Assembly (NCBI GenBank): GCA_029233925.1
Contig: JARGOX010000024.1
Coordinates: forward strand, 35,603 to 99,602
Length of the DNA: 64,000 bases
Direction of reading: 5' to 3'
DNA from: Rhizobiaceae bacterium
Lineage (GTDB): Bacteria > Pseudomonadota > Alphaproteobacteria > Rhizobiales > Rhizobiaceae
Below the pieces are notes generated by a model. The model did no database searches. It was not told where the DNA came from and was given only the letters and a program-made list of their open reading frames with translations. Shown piece by piece: positions 18,210-25,192 of the stretch. Each line of letters opens with the position of its first letter. The first letter of the stretch is position 1. The position numbers and the translations under genes were made by a program.

Positions 18210-18437
18210 ACAAGATGCTCATTGTCAATCTGGCAAAATATTGTTTGGTGAATTGAAGTATCTTACACCGGTAATATCACTGAAATGGCAGTGGATTACT
18301 AGCCTCACTATTTCAAGCGGCCTTTTTTGCGGCTAGATTTTACTGCAATGCAATTGCAGTTATCCCATAAGAAAAGCCTGTCGAAAGTCGTTCTCGAATA
18401 TGGAATTCACAAATGAAACAATTTGACCTGAGCCGGG

Positions 18438-18545
18438 TCAGTCAAATTTTACGTAACCTGAATAACCCAATTTGGGACCTTCTACGGCCGCAACCAGATT
18501 GATGAGACCCTTTTTCTCGACGACCGGCTTTTCATATTTTTTCAT
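18438..18545 (-). CDS. Candidate RiPP precursor peptide 1 (35 aa, lasso-type leader)
   Basis: Short gene found by reading the minus strand: ATG at 18545, stop at 18438. A GTGGGGA ribosome-like site lies 6-7 bases upstream. The leader MKKYEKPVVEKKGLI carries the leader motif recognised by lasso B1 proteins, Y-x2-P-x-V-x3-G. The C-terminal part (about residues 18-35) reads VAAVEGPKLG then YSGYVKFD, with two lysines, three charged residues, one Ser and two Tyr (YSGY). There is no Asp or Glu 7-9 residues after a likely cleavage point, so a lasso ring is not expected. It sits 63 bases after a second peptide gene with the same leader and next to B1, B2, kinase and acylation genes. Expression and processing are inference. 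Confidence 0.68.
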   Translation of the reverse strand: MKKYEKPVVEKKGLINLVAAVEGPKLGYSGYVKFD

Positions 18546-18608
18546 TTTCAATCCCCACAGGTGTTAAATAACATAATATGACCCTATAGAAATTATATCA
18601 AAATGCAA

Positions 18609-18809
18609 CTAATCACACGCAATTTCGCTCACCGGTACCAAAGTTTTACAAAGCCATCTTTGGTTGCTCAGAAGACGGGGCAAATTGCAGGAACTGCGTC
18701 TCATGGCGGTGGGGGTGCCGCCGGAAGTGACTGCCTTCAGGTCAACTACGGCTGTGCAATGGCGGATGTTTCCACGTTTGACAATGCGCGGCTTTTCATA
18801 GGTTTTCAT
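18609..18809 (-). CDS. Candidate RiPP precursor peptide 2 (66 aa, lasso-type leader)
   Basis: ATG at 18809 (an in-frame TTG lies at 18821); no strong ribosome site. The leader MKTYEKPRIVKRGNIRHCTA matches the complete lasso leader pattern Y-x2-P-x-[L/I]-x3-G-x5-T, and eight of its first ten residues match peptide 1. The region after the Thr (from about residue 18) starts VVDLKAVTSGGTPTAMRRSS and then becomes Cys-, Leu- and Arg-containing up to residue 66, long for a core. The far 3' part may therefore be a read-through, a longer natural core, or decay. No Asp/Glu is placed to close a 7-9 residue ring. It is upstream of peptide 1 on the same strand. Confidence 0.6.
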   Translation of the reverse strand: MKTYEKPRIVKRGNIRHCTAVVDLKAVTSGGTPTAMRRSSCNLPRLLSNQRWLCKTLVPVSEIACD

Positions 18810-18842
18810 GTCGAACCGCAATAGTGGTGAAGGCGTACCTTA

Positions 18843-18877
18843 TACCAAAGATGGATTATAATCATCGATCTTTGGTA
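18843..18877. promoter_or_regulatory. Inverted repeat around a two-way -10 box in the divergent RiPP promoter
   Basis: TACCAAAGAT (18843-18852) and its exact inverse complement (18868-18877) flank 15 bases that contain ATTATAAT, which reads TATAAT on both strands. The site lies in the 245-base gap between the peptide genes (minus) and the ligase operon (plus). This is what an operator controlling divergent promoters would look like. No convincing -35 was found at 17 bases, so promoter activity is inference; a terminator is unlikely because no T-run follows either arm. Confidence 0.5.
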
Positions 18878-19054
18878 CAATGACCCCTGTCCTTTGATGT
18901 ATATCATGTAAAAAATACCCAAGCTTCTTGAAGGGCCGGCTATATTCTGAAAAGGATGTAATCCGCCAAGCAAGACAGATTGTCCTGATTGGTTCTGTCC
19001 GGCGTCACCCGATGCCGCGAAATGTGTAGATCTGCCGAAGGGCCGAGTTTGACA

Positions 19055-20494
19055 ATGCCGCAGCCCGACAATTTCCCTCTTCTGGACGCATTCCCGGCGT
19101 CAGCACAGATCATCAATGTGCGCAGTGGTGAAATCATCAGGCGCGATCAACTGCAAGAGCGGGTGCGCGCTGCCGCTGCAGCTATTGATTTTCAGACCGC
19201 TCAGCGCAACGGGCCGGTGGTGGTGGCAGAGCCTGACGCCTTGGACATGCTCATCCAGTTGTTTGCTGCCTGGGCTGCGGGCCGGGTGGCTGTTCTGGTC
19301 AATCCCGGTTTGAGTGGCGAGGAGCAAGTGAACGTCATCGCCCATACTGGTGCCGTGGCTTGGTATGGGCCTCTGCGTTGCGATTTTGCAAACCCTGATG
19401 GCGTAGCCGGAGCAAAGCGTCCGGCGTTGACGTCTGATGAGCCAGCGTTGATCCTGATGACTTCAGGCACCACCGGCATTCCAAAAGGGATCGTGCACTC
19501 GCTGCGAAGTCTGTCGGCCCGCCTGACTTTGAATGTTGCCCATATGGGCCGCGAACCGCTGGCGCGCAGCCTGTGCGTTCTGCCCACTTTCTTTGGTCAT
19601 GGGCTGATCGGCAATTGTCTCACGCCGCTGGCTGCCGGTGGCTCCCTGCACCTGTGGTGCAGCCCCCAAATGGGCGAACTGGCATCTCTGGCTGGCATCA
19701 TGGACCGTTACCACATCACATTCATGAGTTCCGTACCATCTTTCTGGAAAATGGCGGCGCGCATATCAAGGTCTCCGGCTGAACCGCCCTTGCGCCTGCA
19801 TGTCGGCTCAGCGCCCCTGTCCATTGAGCATTGGCGCGCCATTTCCGCCTGGGCAGGCACAGACCAAGTCTATAACATGTTCGGCATGACGGAGACGGCC
19901 AACTGGATCGGTGGCGGGTCGTTGCACGACAGTCAGGGACGCGATGGTTATGTCGGCGAAATCTGGGGCGGCCAATTCGCCGTTTGCAATGAACAAGGCG
20001 TTATTGCCGAAAAGGGAAAAGGTGAAATTCTGGTACAATCTCCCAGCATGATGATGACTTACCTGAATGCCCCCGGCGTCATGACAGAGTCTTTCATGGG
20101 AAACTGGTTTCGTACCGGCGATATCGGAGAAATCGATGCTGCAGGTTCGCTGACACTGGTCGGACGGACGAAATCCGAGATCAACAGGGCCGGGATCAAA
20201 ATCCAGGCAGAGGAAATCGATATGTTGCTGGAGCGGCATCCGGATATCACGGAAGCCTGTGCATTTGCCATTGAAGATGCGGCCAGCGGACAGGCGGTGG
20301 CTGCAGCAATTGTCTTGCAGACGCAGGCCTCAGTGACGGGTCAGGATATTCGGCAATGGTGCAGAGACCGCGTCCGCGCTGAAGCTGTCCCTTCCGTGAT
20401 TTACATCCTTGATGCCATACCCCTCAATGATCGGGGAAAAATTGTGCGCGATCAGGTTCGTGCCGCAGCGCTTCAATCGGTAAGCCCCTCATGA
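19055..20494 (+). CDS. AMP-forming acyl/aminoacyl ligase of the RiPP-like cluster
   Basis: Adenylate-forming enzyme of the ANL superfamily, 479 residues from the ATG at 19055 (starts at 19022 and a TTG at 18989 are also in frame). The P-loop LILMTSGTTGIPKGIVHS, the aromatic-acid-binding region NMFGMTETANW, the motif RTGDIGEIDAAGSLTLVGRTKSEINRAGIKIQAEEID and the C-terminal lysine motif NDRGKIVRDQ are all intact, so it should adenylate a carboxylic acid. It is coupled by ATGA overlaps to a GNAT and a carrier protein, so I infer that it loads an acyl or aminoacyl group onto the carrier instead of making free acyl-CoA. Which acid is activated cannot be read. Confidence 0.88.
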   Translation: MPQPDNFPLLDAFPASAQIINVRSGEIIRRDQLQERVRAAAAAIDFQTAQRNGPVVVAEPDALDMLIQLFAAWAAGRVAVLVNPGLSGEEQVNVIAHTGAVAWYGPLRCDFANPDGVAGAKRPALTSDEPALILMTSGTTGIPKGIVHSLRSLSARLTLNVAHMGREPLARSLCVLPTFFGHGLIGNCLTPLAAGGSLHLWCSPQMGELASLAGIMDRYHITFMSSVPSFWKMAARISRSPAEPPLRLHVGSAPLSIEHWRAISAWAGTDQVYNMFGMTETANWIGGGSLHDSQGRDGYVGEIWGGQFAVCNEQGVIAEKGKGEILVQSPSMMMTYLNAPGVMTESFMGNWFRTGDIGEIDAAGSLTLVGRTKSEINRAGIKIQAEEIDMLLERHPDITEACAFAIEDAASGQAVAAAIVLQTQASVTGQDIRQWCRDRVRAEAVPSVIYILDAIPLNDRGKIVRDQVRAAALQSVSPS

Positions 20495-21078
20495 AACGGC
20501 AACGCAAGTCAGTCCCGGAATTGAGCGAGACGATCCATACGGAACGCTTTTGGCTCAAACCTGTGGGGAAAATTCGGTCTGTGCAACTCTTCACAAAAAT
20601 GCAGGAGGATGCAGAGATTTTGCGGCAATTGACCCATAGTGATCGCAGGGCGAACTGGTGGAAACTGTTCCGCACGCGCAAGTTGCCAAACCACCGCTCG
20701 CGTTTCGTTCATGAAATTGTCGATTCTGAGAATGGTGGTTGTATTGGCTATCACGAAGTGCGGTTGTATCCTTACAAAAGCGCCTCACTGGGGGTGGTCA
20801 TCCTGGATCGCGATTGGTGGGGGCAGGCCGTTCCTGTCGAAGTCCGATTGGCAATCATGGCGCAGTTTGCCAGACATGCGGGCGTCGAGCGTTTTGTCGG
20901 CAACGTTGCGTCACGTAATTTTGCTTCCATCCTGAACTATAAAAAACTGGGCTTCAAACACAGCGGGACCACGCACCGGAGCAATTTTGATACGATTGCG
21001 CAGCAGCCCGTTGACTATTTCAGTTTCGAGTTACTGAAAGAAGATTTCCCGGCACATTGGCATGAGACGAAGGCATGA
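20491..21078 (+). CDS. GNAT-family N-acyltransferase
   Basis: 195-residue GNAT resembling the RimJ/RimL group. The central strands are seen in GCIGYHEVRLYPYKSASLGVVILDRDWWGQAVPVEVRLAIMAQFA, and the C-terminal acceptor/CoA region in VERFVGNVASRNFASILNYKKLGFKHSG. The start overlaps the ligase stop (ATGA) and its stop overlaps the carrier gene, so the three are one translation-coupled unit. The most economical inference is that it moves the acyl group from the carrier protein to an amine, perhaps the N-terminus or a lysine of the neighbouring peptides. GNATs that acylate RiPPs are known (selidamide-type pathways), but those precursors have different leaders. Small-molecule acetylation is the alternative. 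Confidence 0.82.
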   Translation: MKRQRKSVPELSETIHTERFWLKPVGKIRSVQLFTKMQEDAEILRQLTHSDRRANWWKLFRTRKLPNHRSRFVHEIVDSENGGCIGYHEVRLYPYKSASLGVVILDRDWWGQAVPVEVRLAIMAQFARHAGVERFVGNVASRNFASILNYKKLGFKHSGTTHRSNFDTIAQQPVDYFSFELLKEDFPAHWHETKA

Positions 21079-21323
21079 GCAGCTTGGACGAGGCCAGGAA
21101 AATTGTTGCTGAGGCAACCAGAACGCCCATTGAGACATTGCCGCATGATGCAGATGTTCTTTCCTTGTCAGCCTGGGACAGCATTGCGCATGTCAATATC
21201 ATTCTGGCCATTGAAGCCAGAACCGGACACCAGTTGACAGCAGAATCCATTGTTGGCATTCATTCAGTGGAGACGGTTGCACAGCTTCTGAGCGAAGCCT
21301 CGCGGTCACCTGACGCACCATGA
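21075..21323 (+). CDS. Acyl carrier protein
   Basis: 82-residue carrier domain. The phosphopantetheine attachment serine is Ser36 in the motif LSAWDSIAHVNIILAIE (DS followed by hydrophobics instead of the common DSL). Helices I (DEARKIVAEA), II (after the Ser) and III (TVAQLLSEASR) are in the expected places, and the domain is acidic. It is distinct from a housekeeping AcpP and lies between the GNAT and the nucleotidyltransferase with 4-base overlaps on both sides. It should carry whatever acid the ligase activates. Confidence 0.88.
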   Translation: MSSLDEARKIVAEATRTPIETLPHDADVLSLSAWDSIAHVNIILAIEARTGHQLTAESIVGIHSVETVAQLLSEASRSPDAP

Positions 21324-22351
21324 TGCAAACTGGCGAAGGTCTTGAGCAGGGCGCGCGGGCGGATCATGCCATCAAGCGGCTTCTCTGCCTCCTGGCCGAT
21401 CCACAAAGTCCGCCCCCACCCGAGGCGCGTTTTGCCCATGTGCAGCCGGAAGCCCTTTTCGAGGCGATAGGTCACCACGGCATAGGATCCATCGCCATGC
21501 CAAAGCTCAATGAGACTTTGCGCGATGACCCCCGATACCATGACCTGCTGGAAAAGCAGAAAGAGCAACAGATTGGCGCCAACGCGCTGTCGCTTTTCCT
21601 TGAGGCCTATGCCGATGAAATGGTCGTCTCCATGCGTCAAGCCGGAATTGCGGCCGTCATTGTCAAAGGGCCGGTTTTTTCCAAGGCACTCTATGCGCGA
21701 CCATCGGATCGCCAGTTTACCGATATCGACATTCTGGCCCATCCCGATGCGCGCGAAAAAATTGCTGTCCTGTTGGCGCAAATGGGTTTTCGTCAGGATG
21801 TCCGGCCATTTTGGGACAAGTCGGAAAGCAACATGGAGCAAAAATGGGTGCACCATGAAAATTCCGGCATTCTCATCGAATTGCATGGAAACCTTGTCCA
21901 CTATGCCAGCCTGAGACGGCGCATATCCTTTGGATTTGAGGAATACCAAACAGCATCGGGCGACCATGTGCATCCCGCCATTGCCTATTTCATGACCGCC
22001 GTGGTTCATGCGGCGGCGGGGCATAAATTTCACCGATTGAGCTTGCTGGTGGATGTGTTGCAGGCGCTGCGGCATCTTGGTGAGCGTGATCTGGATCGGC
22101 TCGCAGACGTCACGGACGCGCTTGGCATGCGTCTGGAAGTGCTGCTCTGCCTCGATCTCGTCGCCAGTCTGTTTGATGAGGCCGCCGCTCAGGGTGCTCT
22201 GGCGCGCCTTGAACCTGGCCGCAATTATGCCTGGACACGTCGACTGATCAATGGCGCTGCCGTGCTGAATACCTGGCGTGATGCGGGCCATCACTCCCGG
22301 ATTCGCCGTCACGCGTTTCGGTGGATGCAGCATATCGTGCCGCGTGGTTGA
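21320..22351 (+). CDS. Nucleotidyltransferase-like protein of RiPP/lasso tailoring type (NTP_transf_5)
   Basis: 343-residue protein with the minimal nucleotidyltransferase fold: VIVKGPVFSKALYARPSDRQFTDIDILAHPD around residues 110-140 contains the KG-x-Y...R...DIDIL pattern of the NTP_transf_5 group. The C-terminal half is helical. Relatives occur next to HPr-kinase-like genes in lasso peptide clusters; in pseudomycoidin such a protein was reported to work with the kinase on the peptide C-terminus. It closes the ligase-GNAT-ACP operon by an ATGA overlap and converges on the kinase gene, 32 bases away. Acceptor and donor are unknown. Confidence 0.8.
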   Translation: MMQTGEGLEQGARADHAIKRLLCLLADPQSPPPPEARFAHVQPEALFEAIGHHGIGSIAMPKLNETLRDDPRYHDLLEKQKEQQIGANALSLFLEAYADEMVVSMRQAGIAAVIVKGPVFSKALYARPSDRQFTDIDILAHPDAREKIAVLLAQMGFRQDVRPFWDKSESNMEQKWVHHENSGILIELHGNLVHYASLRRRISFGFEEYQTASGDHVHPAIAYFMTAVVHAAAGHKFHRLSLLVDVLQALRHLGERDLDRLADVTDALGMRLEVLLCLDLVASLFDEAAAQGALARLEPGRNYAWTRRLINGAAVLNTWRDAGHHSRIRRHAFRWMQHIVPRG

Positions 22352-22383
22352 TCCCGGGGGAGCCCCGAAGGAGCCACAGACTG

Positions 22384-23400
22384 CTAGTCCCCAGACTTGC
22401 CCAGCGCCGCGTGGATGGTTCTGGCTGCCTGCTGGGGGCTGCCGTTGATTTCAAGCCTGTAGGCAGGTGTCGTTGCCAGCATATTTGAAAAGAGGTTCAA
22501 GCGGTTCTCATTGCCGGGCAAAAGGCCGTTGGGACCAAGATTGATGTTGTCATCCAGCATGCGCCAAAGCGCTTCGGCGCCGCTCGGCTCTTTTGCAAAC
22601 CGCATGGGGCCGTCGGTGCGGGCAAGAGCAATCACGGCGGAAACGGGTTTTGGCGTCTTTTCGGCAAGATATCCGTGTTCGGCAAGCCTGGCGCGGTGTA
22701 CCCATTGTTCGCCATTGCTATCCCAGTCCCCGTTTGCCACAAGCCGTGAGAGCCAGTCGAACATGTTGCCGGTTTTACGATGCACCTTCAGCGCGCGCGG
22801 GATGCCGTTTGCATTGGTCGTTCCATCCCGCCCGGCAGACAGTATCGTCGCATCATCCGAACTCAGCCGATATCCCATATCAATGAGGGCGATTGCTGTT
22901 GTGGTTTTGCCGGTGCCGCTGGGCGCGTGCAGGAGCAACCGGCTTGATGCGTCCGGCGTTTCCATACAGGCCGCATGCGCAATACAAAGTCCCGATTGGG
23001 TTACCGCATGGTCGAGGGCAAAGCTGCTCGTTACACCCAGCAATGACTGTCTGCATTGAGGGCTTGTAACCATTCTTGCCCTGGTGTCATTGTTTGAAAA
23101 CCGCACGGCCACCTCGCCTGGCGCCGTCACGCTCCAACTGGATTCACTCTGGGCCAATATGAAGGGGCCCTCTTCCACGATCTTTCCCTCAAAAATGGTG
23201 GTTTCATTCTCTGGCCGGACGATGTCCTGCCCACCCACCATGGATATTTCAAGGGTTGGTCTGTCAGGCGCCATGGCATCATACGAAGATTGGCGCGTTT
23301 CCCATTCACCGATCAGGCCCCGCAAGGGCTCGATCATGGCGTCTGTTTCGCACGTTACATCGAATGCCTGCCCCAGAAGATCAAAGCTGAATGTCTTCAT
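22384..23400 (-). CDS. HPr-kinase-like peptide kinase (HprK-related kinase A type)
   Basis: 338-residue protein with the HprK P-loop as LLHAPSGTGKTTTAIALIDMGYRLSSDDATIL near residue 160-185, including the following Asp pair expected for metal/catalysis. It lacks the N-terminal HPr(Ser) kinase regulatory domain order of true HprK, and no HPr gene is nearby. Homologues in lasso clusters (paeninodin kinase) phosphorylate a peptide serine. Its ATG overlaps the stop of the B2 gene by 4 bases. I infer phosphorylation of one of the small peptides or of a modified product. The TIGRFAM group called HprK-rel-A, as I recall it, comes together with a PqqD-like protein, which fits here. Confidence 0.82.
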   Translation of the reverse strand: MKTFSFDLLGQAFDVTCETDAMIEPLRGLIGEWETRQSSYDAMAPDRPTLEISMVGGQDIVRPENETTIFEGKIVEEGPFILAQSESSWSVTAPGEVAVRFSNNDTRARMVTSPQCRQSLLGVTSSFALDHAVTQSGLCIAHAACMETPDASSRLLLHAPSGTGKTTTAIALIDMGYRLSSDDATILSAGRDGTTNANGIPRALKVHRKTGNMFDWLSRLVANGDWDSNGEQWVHRARLAEHGYLAEKTPKPVSAVIALARTDGPMRFAKEPSGAEALWRMLDDNINLGPNGLLPGNENRLNLFSNMLATTPAYRLEINGSPQQAARTIHAALGKSGD

Positions 23401-23855
23401 CGGGCCTTCGCATTCGCAGTGCCATGCACGTGAATCTCGACCATATCGTCCATGATATCGCTGATAAGCGGCTGGTCATCAAGCACGACCCAGCAATGGG
23501 CGTTAACCAGCGGTGCATCGAGACTGCCCGGAGCGATGCCGAAGTGCAGCGCAGGTTCATATCCGGCTTTTTTCAAAAACCGATAACCCAAAAGCCCCTG
23601 CCTGAAGCAGCGTCTGTTGCGCATCAGCCATGGCCGACGTGTGACCCGAAGCGCTGCCGATGCTATGGTTCCCGGTGCGATATCGCGGTAGGGCGCTGTG
23701 CCATTGCCATCAGCGAATTCGAGTGTGGATTCCAGATTGCGCCCAATGATCAACAGTGGAAGCAGCCGCGCCGTCAGCCAGAGTTCCAGATAAAACCATC
23801 GCCTTGTCAGGCGCTTTTTCAAGTCCGGTACAAGGACAGGCTCAATGTCAGTCAT
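23397..23855 (-). CDS. Lasso-type B2 leader peptidase (transglutaminase-like)
   Basis: 152 residues from the ATG at 23855, which overlaps the end of the B1/RRE gene by 8 bases (an ATG at 23873 is also possible). The B2 signature is clear: Cys83 in NRRCFRQGLLGYRFLKKAGYEP, then FGIAP, and His120 with a following Asp in NAHCWVVLDD, the Cys-His-Asp triad of the transglutaminase-like cysteine protease that removes lasso leaders. The N-terminal basic/hydrophobic part (WFYLELWLTARLLPLLIIG) is the normal B2 N-terminal region. With the B1/RRE gene upstream it forms a split leader peptidase. Cleavage of the nearby peptides after the Thr/Ala region is inferred. Confidence 0.88.
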   Translation of the reverse strand: MTDIEPVLVPDLKKRLTRRWFYLELWLTARLLPLLIIGRNLESTLEFADGNGTAPYRDIAPGTIASAALRVTRRPWLMRNRRCFRQGLLGYRFLKKAGYEPALHFGIAPGSLDAPLVNAHCWVVLDDQPLISDIMDDMVEIHVHGTANAKAR

Positions 23856-24132
23856 CGACAGGCTCGAGAACATTCTCGGACATCAGATAGACAAGCAATT
23901 CTTCCATGTCCGCAAGCAATTGCAACTGCGTTACATCAAACTCCGCGCAGATCGCATCTGCCGTTGCCTGCAGCGAACGCTTACCGTCTGTCAGTCGCAG
24001 GAACGCCTCGGCGGTGCTGTTGCAGGAATAAATCTGCCCGGTATCGGTTTTGAGGATGACGCCGCTGTCGCCAACAGATCTGAACGTCGTTTTATCGGCC
24101 ATCCTGTAAGTCGCATTCGCATCAAGTGTCAT
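23848..24132 (-). CDS. PqqD-like leader-binding protein (lasso B1 / RRE)
   Basis: 94-residue winged-helix RRE protein. The sequence VILKTDTGQIYSCNSTAEAFLRLTDGKRSLQATADAICAEFDV is typical of PqqD/B1 domains: a beta hairpin with the NSTA-type turn, followed by helices (LLADMEELLVYLMSENVLEP). The ATG at 24132 follows GGCAGGA; an ATG at 24174 lacks a site. It begins the three-gene minus-strand operon B1-B2-kinase, with tight overlaps. Its expected role is to bind the YxxPxIxxxG leader and present the peptide to B2. The upstream gap 24133-24408 (276 bases) separates it from a BKACE gene on the other strand and holds no gene that I can support. Confidence 0.85.
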   Translation of the reverse strand: MTLDANATYRMADKTTFRSVGDSGVILKTDTGQIYSCNSTAEAFLRLTDGKRSLQATADAICAEFDVTQLQLLADMEELLVYLMSENVLEPVDD

Positions 24133-24408
24133 GGGTCTGTATCCTGCCGGAGTCCGAAATATATGAACGATCATGGGAATTTATCAGGGCAGGGTTAGAT
24201 ATGAAACCGACAAAAGTCCATTTCTCCGGGTTTTTGTGCTTTGCTGTGAAGTCTGCCCGGCCATGCCTGGGGCATGGACAAAAATTAGTCGCGCTCAGTC
24301 GGCGGATGTGTTTTTTCATTGGCAAGCAGGTTGCAATGTTGCAAACAGATCGGTGCCGAATGCGTTTGGTATTCGCCCCTGGATTTTGCTGGAAGTGATA
24401 GGACATTG

Positions 24409-25185
24409 ATGAAACTCCCGATGATCATGGTTGCTCCCAATGGCGCGCGTCGCGGCAAGGCAGACCATCCAGCCCTTCCTGTGACCATTGCCGAGACCGT
24501 GGAGACGGCAAAGGCCTGTTTTGACGCAGGGGCCAGGGGCATTCATGCCCATGTCCGCGACGAAAACGGTGCCCATGTGCTTGATGCCGGATTGTACGTC
24601 GAGCTGATTGCACAGATGGAAAACCACGTGCCCGATATGGCCGTGCAGATTACCACAGAGGCCGTTGGTCTCTATGCGCCGGCGAGTCAGCGGCAATTGG
24701 TGCGCGATGTCATGCCGAACGCCGTCTCGATCGCCCTGCGCGAGATGCTGCCCGATGACGACGAGCTTGATGCTGTGCGCACATTTTATCACTGGGCCGA
24801 TGAGGCGGAGATTGCCGTTCAGCATATTCTCTATACGCCCAAGGACGTCGCCGACCTGTTGGAATATGTCAGGCGCGGCATCGTGCCGAACAACGATCTG
24901 CAGCTTCTGTTCGTGCTTGGCCGCTACGCCAAAGACCAGCAAAGCCAGGTCAAGGACATGGATCCCTTTCTGGACGTTCTGACCACACGCGGCAAATCTC
25001 CGGAAAAAATTCAGTGGGCGCTATGTGCCTTTGGCCGCAATGAAACCGATTGTCTGGCAGCAGCCGTCAAACGCGGAGGCAAGGCCCGCATCGGCTTTGA
25101 AAACAGCCTGTGGAACCGGGATGGCTCGCTGGCTGCAGACAATGCGGAGCGGGTCCGGGAATTAAGCGCCGCGATCGGTGGCTGA
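24409..25185 (+). CDS. Second BKACE-family (DUF849) enzyme
   Basis: Zinc-dependent beta-keto acid cleavage family protein, 258 residues, somewhat shorter than the 312-residue copy at 11452. The HxH pair is seen in GARGIHAHVRDENGAHVLDAG, the second region in MAVQITTEAVG, and the C-terminal consensus in GGKARIGFENSLWNRDG. The ATG at 24409 has GGAAGTGATAGG upstream. It is convergent with the acyl-CoA ligase gene (7-base gap) and divergent from the B1 gene. It may belong functionally to the ligase/HpaI operon on the opposite strand. Substrate unknown; the missing middle residues compared with the long form suggest different substrate size. Confidence 0.87.
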   Translation: MKLPMIMVAPNGARRGKADHPALPVTIAETVETAKACFDAGARGIHAHVRDENGAHVLDAGLYVELIAQMENHVPDMAVQITTEAVGLYAPASQRQLVRDVMPNAVSIALREMLPDDDELDAVRTFYHWADEAEIAVQHILYTPKDVADLLEYVRRGIVPNNDLQLLFVLGRYAKDQQSQVKDMDPFLDVLTTRGKSPEKIQWALCAFGRNETDCLAAAVKRGGKARIGFENSLWNRDGSLAADNAERVRELSAAIGG

Positions 25186-25192
25186 CTGAGGT

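Noticed and set aside
18422..18440. Terminator after peptide 1
   Set aside because: Only a 5-bp stem (TGACC/GGTCA) directly after the stop, with no T-run on the minus strand; too weak to call.
18438..24132. A standard lasso peptide cluster
   Set aside because: B1, B2, kinase and leader motif fit, but there is no asparagine-synthetase-like cyclase, no ABC exporter and no Asp/Glu at core position 7-9. I therefore call it RiPP-like, not lasso.
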